DNA of 19,933 bases from MGOM01 sp035693825 (GCA_035693825.1 DASSGB010000129.1:1-19933), one strand, 5' to 3'; shown: positions 6,339 through 13,798, counted from the first letter of the stretch. Made by a program: numbers and translations. Notes: generated by a model not told the origin, from the sequence alone.

Positions 6339-7325
6339 TCACTCCTCGAACTGAAATGTCCAAAGATAGTCGGTCAGGATCCAGATCTCCTCTTCGGTGA
6401 GGATCGGTCCCCAGTAAGGCATGCCTGTGCCCATGCCTCCGCGGCTGATCTTCCCATGCAACAGGGCGGGACTCGCTCCCAACGCGCGCGAGGCGTCGGT
6501 GAAGTCGGCCGGGCCGGTGGCTTCGACGGGCCCCATCGTCCCAGCAACGACGGACGACGCCATGACGCCGTCGCCCGAGCCGCCCTCTCCGTGGCACGCG
6601 GCGCAATTCTGCGCGAACAGCTCGGCCCCTTGTTGGAGCGCGGCCTCGCTGGCCTGGGTGCGCCAGATCCAGGCCACGAGGTCCCAGACCTGATCGTCGG
6701 TCAAGGTTTCCGTTACCGGCATTGCCCGCAGCGCCCGCCATGTCTCAGCCGGAGACCGCGACGCGTACGCGTCGCGCGAGGTCAAGTCCTCGGGAAGGAT
6801 GAGTCCGAGCTGCGCTCCGCGTGCCGCCGACGGCCGCGTCTGGGGAACGACCGCCGCCGGATGCGGGGCATCCAGGTCGATGCCGAGGACTTCGTAGAGA
6901 GGCGGCGACGGCGCGGCCGTGTTCACTTCGGGCCCGGTCACCTCGATGACGCCGCGCATGCGCCAGTGATTCGGTCCGCACCAGCGCGTGCAGTAGTAGC
7001 TGTAGCTCCCGGGGGCGTCGAAGGTCAGCGTCGTCGTGACGACCTGGCCTGGAAGGAGATCGATCGGCGAGACCTGGCTCTGACCGATGGCGAAGCCATG
7101 GACGACGTCGTCCGAGATGAGTCGCAACTCGAGCGGCCGGCCGGCCTCGACGCGAAGCACCTCCGGCGCCCACCCGCCGACTTCACTCATGCGAGCGTGC
7201 AGAGTCACCGGCTGAGAAGCATGCACCCATTGCCAGGCGCCGAACAACGCCACCGGCAAGCCAAGCCCGGCCACTCCCACGGCGATCCGCGCCGCGGTCT
7301 CGCGGCCTAGAAGACCAAGAGCCAT
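6339..7325 (-). CDS. CuA-type cupredoxin fused to cytochrome c (one heme)
   Basis: 328 residues: one N-terminal membrane helix (about 11-33), a cupredoxin domain with a full binuclear CuA ligand set (His76 in VVHGFAI; Cys112, Cys116, His120 and Met123 in CTRWCGPNHWRM), then a C-terminal cytochrome c domain (heme motif CAACH at 241-245, distal Met302 in GMPYWGP). Residues 195-223, ending LTDDQVWDLVAWIWR, look like the tail of another cytochrome c domain lacking a CxxCH, possibly a decayed repeat. This is the layout of caa3-type oxidase subunit II, but it has one membrane helix instead of two and no oxidase subunit I is nearby, so a separate electron-carrier role is likely. Its start overlaps the preceding gene by 19 nt. 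Its heme would be attached by the CcmF system encoded nearby. Confidence 0.9.
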   Translation of the reverse strand: MALGLLGRETAARIAVGVAGLGLPVALFGAWQWVHASQPVTLHARMSEVGGWAPEVLRVEAGRPLELRLISDDVVHGFAIGQSQVSPIDLLPGQVVTTTLTFDAPGSYSYYCTRWCGPNHWRMRGVIEVTGPEVNTAAPSPPLYEVLGIDLDAPHPAAVVPQTRPSAARGAQLGLILPEDLTSRDAYASRSPAETWRALRAMPVTETLTDDQVWDLVAWIWRTQASEAALQQGAELFAQNCAACHGEGGSGDGVMASSVVAGTMGPVEATGPADFTDASRALGASPALLHGKISRGGMGTGMPYWGPILTEEEIWILTDYLWTFQFEE

Positions 7326-8662
7326 AACGCACCTGCTGCCATCACAAACGCAGCCGTCAGCAGCGGGAGGGCGAGCCCGGCCCGCCCGCCCAGCGACTCG
7401 GCGGTGGCCGATATCCGCCGGCTGGTCCAGGCCAGACCAACGAGCACCACGCCGACCGTCAGCAGCGGAACCAGGGCGGGCCCATACGGTGTCCAGCCCA
7501 GGCCGGCCGTGCCCAGGAGATTCCAGCCGAGGTTCAGCGGGTCCGACATCACCGGAAAGATGTACGAGATGTTAGGAAACAAGAAGGAAAGGCTGAAGGC
7601 GATCCACAGGCTCAGGCCCAGGGGGATCAGCGCCGGAGAGAACGCCCGCACAGCGCGCAGAATGTCGAGTCGGCTGCCACTCAGCCACAACCCGGCGCGA
7701 AGGGCAAGGAGGAGGAATGCTGGCACGAGCACCAGGACGAAGGCCAGGAAGCCGGCGGCATAGACGAGCCAATCGATCGATCCGATGTTGGCCGCGGCGA
7801 GACGCGCTGTGCTCCAGGCGCCAAGAAGAACCCCGGAGTACGCCAGTCCGCTGCCGAGGAGCAGCACGGCTTTGAACGTCTCGTCGAGGCCTCGGCCCTT
7901 GACCTCACTCAGATCGGCGCCGAAGGGGCGCAGATTGACCGCCACGTTGTCGTACGGGCACGTGCGCAGGCATTCCATGCAGACGCCGCAGTACGTGTTG
8001 GCGTTGAGCGCGCCGGGATAGACCTGCCAGGGACAGCCATAGCCCTTTTCGCTCCCGGTGTAACAGGTCTTCGTGGCGTGGGCGGCGCACAGCGTGGCGT
8101 CGCGCACGCGGACTTCAATGGGTGCGGCCTGGGCATACAGGCCGATGAAGCCTCCCACGGGGCAGACATAGCGGCAGAAAGCCCGGCGCTCAAACACCAG
8201 GCTCAAAGCGATCGCGAGCAGGACCAGGCCCGCCAGGAGAAGCCCGGTCAGGCGAGGCTGCGTCAGGACCGGAAGGCTGAAGAGCGCCACCAGAACGAAC
8301 GCGCCATTTTGAAGCCAGAGATTGCGAAGGCGTTTCGGCCAGCGAAGCCCGAGTCCGAAGCCGCGCCCGCGCGGCCCAAGGACCGCGCCGCGCTGTAGCC
8401 ACTCACCGGGAAGAGGCAGCGGACAGATGCTGCACCACGTTCGCCCGAGCAAGGGCACGGCCACCAGCATCAACGCCGCCCACCAGGCGATCCACACCAT
8501 GACAATGGCGAAGTTGCGATTGCCCACCGGCGTGCCGAGAAGGGCCGAGGCGATGACCAGCGCCAGCCCAGCCAGGGCGACAGCCTGGACGGTCAGTTGG
8601 GGCCAGCGGCTTTGAAGCAGCCGCCGAACGCCGGGCGACCGCGTCAGCTCGTAACGAGTCAT
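7307..8662 (-). CDS. Polytopic membrane 4Fe-4S protein (NapH/NosR/CcoG-like)
   Basis: 451 residues with about ten hydrophobic segments and cysteine clusters facing the membrane surface: TWCSICP (Cys77, Cys80), FCRYVCPVG (Cys163, Cys167), single cysteines at 192, 200 and 210, and a ferredoxin-type cluster YCGVCMECLRTCP (Cys225, 228, 231, 235). The CxxxCPxG element and following ferredoxin motif are typical of NapH, NosR and CcoG/RdxA proteins, which move electrons across or along the membrane to periplasmic partners. The ATG at 8662 overlaps the preceding CuA gene's stop (ATGA) and was chosen over an upstream in-frame start that would add a low-complexity Arg/Pro leader. The next gene's start lies inside its last codons. 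It is the likely entry point for electrons in this operon (inference). Confidence 0.9.
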   Translation of the reverse strand: MTRYELTRSPGVRRLLQSRWPQLTVQAVALAGLALVIASALLGTPVGNRNFAIVMVWIAWWAALMLVAVPLLGRTWCSICPLPLPGEWLQRGAVLGPRGRGFGLGLRWPKRLRNLWLQNGAFVLVALFSLPVLTQPRLTGLLLAGLVLLAIALSLVFERRAFCRYVCPVGGFIGLYAQAAPIEVRVRDATLCAAHATKTCYTGSEKGYGCPWQVYPGALNANTYCGVCMECLRTCPYDNVAVNLRPFGADLSEVKGRGLDETFKAVLLLGSGLAYSGVLLGAWSTARLAAANIGSIDWLVYAAGFLAFVLVLVPAFLLLALRAGLWLSGSRLDILRAVRAFSPALIPLGLSLWIAFSLSFLFPNISYIFPVMSDPLNLGWNLLGTAGLGWTPYGPALVPLLTVGVVLVGLAWTSRRISATAESLGGRAGLALPLLTAAFVMAAGALWLLVF

Positions 8663-9165
8663 GGCGCGAGGTGCCCCGCCGAGGCTCCGCGGACCGGGGA
8701 TCGAGGAGGGGGGAGCCGCGCCCCGAAGAGCACGGCCAGCCCTGCCAGAAGAACGACGCGCCACGGCGTGTCGGAAGGCGCGACACTCAAACGGCCGAGC
8801 ATGAAAGGATGCAGCGGTCCGCAGGTGACGTTGCAGCGAATGGTGAAGGCGCCGGCGCGGTCGGCGACGAAAGACAGACGCGCCGTCTGTCCCGGATCCG
8901 CGGTGACCTCCACGCCGAGGCCGTCGATGTGCACGCCGTGAACGACGTCCAGGGCCACCACCTCGAGCGTCACGCGGTCACCGCGGTTGACGGTCAGCAC
9001 GGAGGGTGAGTACTCGAAGCTTCGGGCTTCGAGCCGCAGGGTTCGATCGACGGGCGAGGCCGGCGCGGCGGAGGACGGAGAGAAAACGACAACGAGCCCC
9101 GCCAGGCCGAGGACCGCCGGCAGCAACTTGCCGCGTGCCAGGGATTGCAGGCTCGCTCGGCTCAC
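8659..9165 (-). CDS. Membrane-anchored CuA-type cupredoxin
   Basis: 168 residues starting at a GTG (9165) that overlaps the preceding stop as GTGA; no ATG gives a sensible N-terminus. A signal or anchor segment (LLPAVLGLAGLVVVF) is followed by a cupredoxin domain with His76 (VVHGVHI) and the complete CuA pattern CNVTCGPLHPFM (Cys111, Cys115, His119, Met122). A second hydrophobic segment follows at 135-150 (WRVVLLAGLAVLFGARL), so it is probably held at both ends. This is the second CuA domain in the operon, and it has no heme domain. It could be an intermediate carrier between the 4Fe-4S protein and the CuA-cytochrome c fusion, or a copper chaperone-like protein. Confidence 0.88.
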   Translation of the reverse strand: MSRASLQSLARGKLLPAVLGLAGLVVVFSPSSAAPASPVDRTLRLEARSFEYSPSVLTVNRGDRVTLEVVALDVVHGVHIDGLGVEVTADPGQTARLSFVADRAGAFTIRCNVTCGPLHPFMLGRLSVAPSDTPWRVVLLAGLAVLFGARLPPPRSPVRGASAGHLAP

Positions 9166-9578
9166 GGCATGTTGGACGGGCCGTAGCGCGAGTAGGTCGA
9201 ATCGATGTAGGAGCGGATCTCGGCTGTGGACCGGCCGTCCTCCGTCAACCGGCTGGCGTCCAGGGTGATGTCGACGCAAATGGAGCAGGCCAGCGCGTGA
9301 GGATCGTAGACGAGGTTGCCGTCCAGGTCCTCGCCGGCAATGTAGCACGCATAATTCGAGGTGTGACCCAGCACACCGCAGCCGCAATAGCAGGGGATAG
9401 ACGAAAGGACTTCGGGATGCTCGTGGGCGAACGCGTAGGCCCGGCGCACGACCACCGGCGCGGAGCGAATGTCCTCCGGCCAGTCGGCCTGCATGGGCCC
9501 TTGAGCATTTGACGAGCAGGCGGAAGCCAGCAGGCCGACGGTCAGCACACCGACCGCGAGGGACATACGCCTGCTCAC
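9162..9578 (-). CDS. PCYCGC-family lipoprotein
   Basis: 138 residues from a GTG start at 9578 that overlaps the preceding stop (GTGA), with AGGAG about 10 nt upstream; an in-frame start at 9602 is possible but lies inside the previous gene. The lipoprotein signal ends in LLASAC (Cys21). The mature protein has the family's eponymous cluster IPCYCGCGVLGHTSNYACYI (Cys63, Cys65, Cys67, His72, Cys78) and a second pair, LACSICVDI (Cys98, Cys101). These are followed by DGRSTAEIRSYIDSTYSRYG, whose GxSxxEI...YG pattern recalls CcmH. The function of the family is not established; the many cysteines argue for metal binding or thiol redox outside the membrane. It sits between a PepSY protein and two CuA proteins. 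Confidence 0.92.
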   Translation of the reverse strand: MSRRMSLAVGVLTVGLLASACSSNAQGPMQADWPEDIRSAPVVVRRAYAFAHEHPEVLSSIPCYCGCGVLGHTSNYACYIAGEDLDGNLVYDPHALACSICVDITLDASRLTEDGRSTAEIRSYIDSTYSRYGPSNMP

Positions 9579-10318
9579 GATTCGTTCTCCTCGGCTTCCC
9601 ACTCGGCCAGGAAGCCGCCGTGCCAGGTGTGGATCCAGGCCGCGCCGGTCTCGGCGTCCACGCTCAGCATTCCGGCGATGCTGCCGTCGGGTCCGTCGAA
9701 ATCGAAAGTGTAGTAGCCGTAGAAGGACGTGCCTTTCTCGTGAACCTGGCTGCCGGGCAGCTGCGTCTCCAGCGCCGACTGAGCCTTCTCCCGTGCCTCT
9801 TCCACGGTCAACGCGTTCGGGCCGCCCAGGCCGAAGGCCATGTGGCCGTACTTCTCATTCCACATCATGTTGGGGCCGGGCTCGGGGCCCACAGCTCCGG
9901 TGTACGGGTCGATGAGCGCTTCCATCGCCCCACGGCCTGTGCCCGGCTCCACCAGGATGGCGTAGAAGTTGTTTTCGAACTCCATCACCTCTGAGACTGT
10001 GAGATCCCACTCGGCGGCATACTCCTCGGCCAGGGTTCTGGCCTGATCCATCGACAAGCGCGCCGCGCCCGGCCTGGCGGACGGCCCCGCGCCCCACGGC
10101 ATCATGCCGGATCCGCCGCCCATCATGCCCTGGCCGTAGCCACCCATCATCCCCGGTCCGTAATCGCCCATCATGCCTCGGCCGTAGCCACCCATCATGC
10201 CTCGACTGAAGCCTCCCCATACCCACGAGCCGAACCAGGGCGCGACCACGGCGAAAACGATGGCCAACGTCACCAGCACCGCGCAAACACCGATAACCCA
10301 CTGCAAACCACGGCTCAT
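9575..10318 (-). CDS. PepSY-like protein with GMMG Met/Gly repeats
   Basis: 247 residues, first gene of the six-gene operon. One N-terminal membrane anchor (10-33) is followed by four 8-residue repeats (SRGMMGGYGRGMMGDYGPGM and onward, about 38-68) very rich in Met and Gly. Two PepSY-like segments follow: LSMDQARTLAEEYAAEWDLT with VMEFENNFYAILVEP and TGAVGPEPG, then LTVEEAREKAQSALETQLPG with YGYYTFDFDGPDGSIAGMLS and TGAAW. The Met clusters could bind Cu(I) (inference). GGGAG lies about 10 nt before the ATG. The DNA under the repeats is a 24-bp tandem array, so repeat number may vary between strains. No enzyme motif is visible. Confidence 0.88.
   Translation of the reverse strand: MSRGLQWVIGVCAVLVTLAIVFAVVAPWFGSWVWGGFSRGMMGGYGRGMMGDYGPGMMGGYGQGMMGGGSGMMPWGAGPSARPGAARLSMDQARTLAEEYAAEWDLTVSEVMEFENNFYAILVEPGTGRGAMEALIDPYTGAVGPEPGPNMMWNEKYGHMAFGLGGPNALTVEEAREKAQSALETQLPGSQVHEKGTSFYGYYTFDFDGPDGSIAGMLSVDAETGAAWIHTWHGGFLAEWEAEENES
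10119..10214 (-). repeat. 24-bp tandem repeat, 4 units, inside the PepSY gene
   Basis: CCCATCATG recurs at 10119, 10143 (last base changed), 10167 and 10191, a strict 24-bp period. Each unit encodes one Met-Met-Gly-containing octapeptide on the minus strand; the rightmost unit is the most diverged. Confidence 0.85.
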
Positions 10319-10337
10319 TTGCTTGGTTCTCCCTTTT

Positions 10338-10387
10338 TAGACTTTATAGACCGAATGGCGCAATACCGGCCAGATGGCTTAAGTCTA
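10338..10387 (-). promoter_or_regulatory. Possible promoter/operator of the six-gene operon
   Basis: Reading the minus strand, TATAAA (10348-10343) is a possible -10 box 25 nt ahead of the ATG. It is bracketed by two direct TAGAC copies (10338-10342, 10347-10351) and an inverted copy (10383-10387), an AT-rich island in GC-rich DNA. I find no good -35 box at the normal spacing. This is weak evidence. Confidence 0.3.
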
Positions 10388-10591
10388 GGCGGGCCGGGTC
10401 ACGTTCCCCAGAGGCAATTCGCCCAGCCTTGCCCCGCCATTTGGCGCGTGTCGATCGTCATGGCCCGCGGGACGAACTGCGGGCGCCAGGAGGACAGTCG
10501 TCGTTGAGCGAGCCAATCTACAGGGCGAGCGCCCGAGCCCCGCATGCGGCAGGCGCGGCTCGCGAGCCGGCCCTGCCGGGAGTCTCATGTG

Positions 10592-10612
10592 GATCGGACG
10601 CGCGGTCCGATC
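10592..10612. terminator. Hairpin downstream of the Cys-rich gene
   Basis: GATCGGAC (10592-10599) pairs perfectly with GTCCGATC (10605-10612) across a 5-nt loop, 22 nt past the stop of the minus-strand gene ending at 10635. No U-tract follows, so a terminator role is only possible. Confidence 0.35.
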
Positions 10613-10634
10613 ACCAGCGAAGGCGGAATGCACC

Positions 10635-11030
10635 TTAGGAATGGGATTCGAGGCCCTGTTCAGCCTCCGGCAGAGGTGAGCAGGGAATGCCCGCCATCGT
10701 GCCGCCCGCCTCGACCAGAACTGCGAAGATCTGATCAACGAGGTGGGCGTCCGGAGGGGCGTTGGGTTCGGAGACGATCTCGAGGTGGGAGGACTGATCG
10801 CGGCTGTGGGCGGTGACGACCGCCGGCCTGCCGGCCGGCCCGTAGACGAGCAGGACGACGTACTGGCACGTGCAGCGCTGGGTGCCGTGATAGGGGCAGT
10901 CGCACGTGCCGTCGGTCGCGGTGTGCAGGTCGAAGCTGCGTTCGACACGCAGCCCGCGCCGCGACAGGTTGTCCATCGCCACCCTGGCGGCTTGCTCGCC
11001 GCTGCATGGGAAGGTTACGCCGGTCTGCAT
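10635..11030 (-). CDS. Small Cys-rich cytoplasmic protein, function unknown
   Basis: 131 residues from the ATG at 11030 (AAGAGG 6 nt upstream); a GTG at 11066 in the same frame would add 12 residues. There is no signal peptide or membrane segment. A compact cluster CDCPYHGTQRCTCQY (four Cys and one His) looks like a zinc or other metal site, with another Cys near the N-terminus (TFPC) and one near the end (IPC). The segment after the cluster (VVLLVYGPAGRPAVVTAHSR) suggests beta structure. I do not recognise the family. It lies 91 nt downstream of the histidine kinase gene on the same strand and may be the last gene of that operon, so a metal-responsive role is possible but unproven. Confidence 0.7.
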   Translation of the reverse strand: MQTGVTFPCSGEQAARVAMDNLSRRGLRVERSFDLHTATDGTCDCPYHGTQRCTCQYVVLLVYGPAGRPAVVTAHSRDQSSHLEIVSEPNAPPDAHLVDQIFAVLVEAGGTMAGIPCSPLPEAEQGLESHS

Positions 11031-11121
11031 CCAGCCTCTTGCAGAAAGTGTAGCCACGGCCTCCACGCCCTTCGAGCGTCGAACGGCGCTGGCGGGGCAG
11101 GCCGTTTGGCTCGGAGGGACG

Positions 11122-12822
11122 TCACACAGGCAGTTCGAGACGGACGGTCGTGCCGCTGCCGGGGGAGGACTTCAGGCTCAGATGGGCGCCCATGAGCTCG
11201 GCCCGCTCCTGCATGCCGAGCAGGCCGTAGTGATTGGAGGAGGCCAGCTCGTCGAGTCGCTCCGGCGCCTCGAAGCCGACTCCCTCGTCGTGGACCATGA
11301 GGATAAGGCGATCCGGGTCGAACGTGACCTGAAGGTGCGCGACCCGCGCTTGCGCGTGCCGGGCGACGTTGCTGAGGGCTTCCTGAGCGATCCGATACAC
11401 AGCGATCTCGCGCTCCGGCGCCAGGCGAACGGGCTGCCCGCGCGTCTCGAGATGCACCTTCAGCCCGGACGCTTTCTCGACGTCTTGCGCCAGCATTTCC
11501 AAAGCGGCCGGCAAGCCCAGGTCTTCCAGATAGATCGGGCGAAGAGCCCGAATGACCCGCCGTACTCCATCCAGCAGGGCGATCGTCCATTGACGGAGTT
11601 CGGCCAGCCGCTGCCCGGCATCGACCTCGCCTTTGCGAACGGCCATCTGCGCCATCTGGGTGCGCTGGTCGAGGGCAATCAAGGCCTGGACCGTGTCGTC
11701 GTGGAGTTCGCGCGCCAGACGCCGGCGTTCGTCCTCCTGGCCGCGGGTGACCGCTGCGGCATAGCGGCGGATCGAGTCTTGATACAGCTTGAGGCGCTGC
11801 GCCATCAACGTCAGCGTGGCCTGCAGGGAGCGAATCTCGCCGATGCCGCCGACCGGACGTTCGATGGCCTCGAAATCACCGGCGCCCAACGAAGCGGCGC
11901 GGGCCTCAAGCGCCTGCAGCGGCTGCACCACCTGGCGCACGCCGAAGGCCAGCGCCAGCAAGGCGAAGAAAAGCGCCGGGAGAAGGATGAGCGGCGCGGC
12001 CTGCGTCTGACGCAGCAGCGGATTGTCGACCACTTCCCAGGGCTCTTCGATCACCAGGCCCCATCCGAGCGGAGGCACGGGACGATACGCGATGACGTGT
12101 TCTTCGCCCTCGAAGACGGCGAAGGTCACGCCGCTCTCGCCGCGCAGTGCTTGAGCAACTCCCGGCCGGTCGGCCAACGCGGGTGTCTCGGCCCCCGAGC
12201 CGAGGCGATACAGGGGCCGCGCCTCGGGATCGACCAGCCAGGCGTGGACCTGGCTGGCTTCAGGAAAGGTGTCGTCAAGCACGCGCGAAGCAAGGTTGCC
12301 CGGCATGAAAGCGCCAAGCGCGATCAGCCCGTCCGGGCCGGCGGCCGCGGCCATCACCACTCGGCCCTGCAGCACGGGCACCTCGAGGGTGGGGGAGTAG
12401 TGAACACCGGACCCGGCCAAAGCCTGGGAGACGAGGGCGTCGATCGAGAGGGATTGCCAGACCTCGGTTTCGCCGATCGAGTCAAGGATTGTTCCGTCGG
12501 CGGCGGCGAGCGCCAACCCGCCTTCGAAGTCCGGGAGCAGAAAGGCGAAATCGCTCAGGGCCTCCGAAGGTGATCTGCCCTCGGCGTGGATCGCGAGCGC
12601 CTGCACCGAGGCACCGCGGTGGCGAAGCTGTTCGGCGATCGCATCCGTGGCGGCATGAACGGTGCGCGCCTCGCGCTCGGCCACGAGCGAGCGCATGGCC
12701 TGCGAGTGCAGCCTCAGGCTTCCGAAGGCGATGACCACCAGCAGGACGGTCAGGGGCAGGACGACCAGAAGGAAAAGAAGCGGGGTGAACCGCCGCGAAG
12801 CCGAAGGGCGGTTGGAGGTCAT
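11122..12822 (-). CDS. NarL-type sensor histidine kinase
   Basis: 566 residues. The N-terminal membrane helix (LLFLLVVLPLTVLLVVIAFG) and a second helix near 275-295 (LILLPALFFALLALAFGV) enclose a roughly 240-residue extracytoplasmic sensor region, probably Cache-like (WLVDPEARPLYRLGSG). Then come a HAMP linker (QVVQPLQALEARAASLGAGD), a HisKA_3 dimerisation domain with the phosphorylated His374 in RELHDDTVQALIAL, and a HATPase domain (N-box EALSNVARHA, G1 DEGVGF, G2 YGLLGMQERA). The ATG overlaps the response regulator's stop by 4 nt, so the two are translated together and form a cognate pair. The signal is unknown; no heme or metal motif is evident in the sensor region. Confidence 0.95.
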   Translation of the reverse strand: MTSNRPSASRRFTPLLFLLVVLPLTVLLVVIAFGSLRLHSQAMRSLVAEREARTVHAATDAIAEQLRHRGASVQALAIHAEGRSPSEALSDFAFLLPDFEGGLALAAADGTILDSIGETEVWQSLSIDALVSQALAGSGVHYSPTLEVPVLQGRVVMAAAAGPDGLIALGAFMPGNLASRVLDDTFPEASQVHAWLVDPEARPLYRLGSGAETPALADRPGVAQALRGESGVTFAVFEGEEHVIAYRPVPPLGWGLVIEEPWEVVDNPLLRQTQAAPLILLPALFFALLALAFGVRQVVQPLQALEARAASLGAGDFEAIERPVGGIGEIRSLQATLTLMAQRLKLYQDSIRRYAAAVTRGQEDERRRLARELHDDTVQALIALDQRTQMAQMAVRKGEVDAGQRLAELRQWTIALLDGVRRVIRALRPIYLEDLGLPAALEMLAQDVEKASGLKVHLETRGQPVRLAPEREIAVYRIAQEALSNVARHAQARVAHLQVTFDPDRLILMVHDEGVGFEAPERLDELASSNHYGLLGMQERAELMGAHLSLKSSPGSGTTVRLELPV

Positions 12823-13502
12823 GCCGGTCCGGTCGGCGTTTCGTCGCTCAAGACAGGAGGGATCAAACCCAGGGTGACGGCTCGCATGACGGCTTCGGTT
12901 CGGCTGGCGGCGTGAAGCTTGCCGTAGATCTTCGCCAGGTGGCCCTGGACGGTGCGGTCGCTGATGGACAGCTGAGCCCCGATGGCCTTATTAGTGTACC
13001 CGCGGGCCGTCAGGCGCAGGACGTCGAGCTCGCGCTCGGTAAGGGCTTCGACAGCCAAAGCCTCGTTGTCGGAGCGGGCGAGCTGAGTCATCAATCGGCG
13101 GGCGATCGCCGGATCGAGCACCGACTTGCCTTCATTGACCGAGCGCACGGCGTCGATGATGTCATCGGCGTCGGCCGTCTTGAGCACGTAGCCGTTGGCG
13201 CCCGCCTGCAGCACGGCCCGGATGTACGGCTCGTCGTCGAAGGCCGTCAGGATCAATACGCCCACGGGCAGACGCTCGGCGCGGATGGCGCGCGCCACGT
13301 CGATCCCCGATTGGCGCGGCATCTGGATGTCGAGCACCGCGACGTCCGGTCGTTGATCGCGCACCTGGCGCAGGGCCTGCTCCCCGTCGGCGGCTTCGGC
13401 CACGACCAGGATGTGGCCGTCGGCCTCCAGGAACTGGCGAATCCCCTGACGGACGACGGCGTGGTCGTCGGCCAGGACGACGCGTATAGGCGGAGGGATC
13501 AT
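12819..13502 (-). CDS. NarL/FixJ-family response regulator
   Basis: 227 residues. The receiver domain has the acidic pair Asp12-Asp13 (LADDHAVVRQG), phospho-acceptor Asp58 (VAVLDIQMP), Thr86 and Lys108. It is followed by a C-terminal LuxR-type helix-turn-helix (LTERELDVLRLTARGYTNKA, then ISDRTVQGHLAKIYGKL). It is expected to bind DNA when phosphorylated by the kinase encoded immediately downstream (4-nt overlap). It starts 12 nt after the stop of the YHS mini-protein gene, so all three are likely on one transcript. Its targets are not shown here; the adjacent six-gene redox operon is an obvious candidate (inference). Confidence 0.95.
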   Translation of the reverse strand: MIPPPIRVVLADDHAVVRQGIRQFLEADGHILVVAEAADGEQALRQVRDQRPDVAVLDIQMPRQSGIDVARAIRAERLPVGVLILTAFDDEPYIRAVLQAGANGYVLKTADADDIIDAVRSVNEGKSVLDPAIARRLMTQLARSDNEALAVEALTERELDVLRLTARGYTNKAIGAQLSISDRTVQGHLAKIYGKLHAASRTEAVMRAVTLGLIPPVLSDETPTGPA

Positions 13503-13514
13503 CGACCTGGGGCG

Positions 13515-13694
13515 CTAGCCGTGATGCATTCCGGTGTGTCCCGAAGGAGACTTGCCGGCGTACTTCTGCGGTTCCTTGTCGAAGGTGCGTTTGCAGCCCG
13601 GCGAGCAGAAGTAGTACGTCTGACCCTGATATTCAGATTTGAGCTGGGCTGTTTTCTCGTCCACCGTCATGCCACAGATTGGATCGATCGCCAT
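13515..13694 (-). CDS. YHS-domain metal-binding mini-protein
   Basis: 59 residues from the ATG at 13694, chosen for the GGAGG about 9 nt upstream; a longer in-frame ORF upstream is a shadow. It is a YHS domain: MAIDPICGMTVDEKTA, then YYFCSPGCKRTFDKEP, with Cys8 (CGM) and a CSPGC pair, followed by a short His-containing tail (SGHTGMHHG). YHS domains are known from copper ATPases, mercury operons and other heavy-metal contexts. It is soluble and lacks a signal peptide. It stands 12 nt before the response regulator gene, an unusual pairing that hints at metal input to, or output from, the two-component system. Confidence 0.9.
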   Translation of the reverse strand: MAIDPICGMTVDEKTAQLKSEYQGQTYYFCSPGCKRTFDKEPQKYAGKSPSGHTGMHHG

Positions 13695-13751
13695 GTCCTC
13701 AATCCTCCGAAGGGCCGCCTCGACGGTCCCATGATATGCACGGTCACGCCG

Positions 13752-13798
13752 CCGTTCGCCTGCGCCGCAACAAGCGCAGCGCAGGTGCAGGCGAACGG
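13752..13798. repeat. Imperfect inverted repeat between DUF2085 and YHS genes
   Basis: CCGTTCGCCTGC (13752-13763) pairs perfectly with GCAGGCGAACGG (13787-13798), with a further inner CTGCGC/GCGCAG pairing. It lies just downstream of the DUF2085 stop and ahead of the YHS gene, so it may weaken read-through between them. Confidence 0.55.

Larger units (their letters stand above)
10319..10634. other. Intergenic region between the Cys-rich gene and the six-gene operon
   Basis: 316 nt without a convincing gene on either strand. It should hold the promoter of the minus-strand operon (right next to 10318) and the end of the transcript stopping at 10635. Apart from the TAGAC elements and the hairpin listed separately I see only GC-rich sequence. 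Confidence 0.6.

Noticed and set aside
6339..9165. A cytochrome oxidase operon
   Set aside because: CuA domains are present but there is no subunit I or III, no heme A synthesis gene and no second subunit II helix.
6339..10318. A nitrous oxide reductase (nos) cluster
   Set aside because: The Fe-S protein is NosR/NapH-like, but nosZ, nosD, nosF, nosY and nosL are absent from the window.
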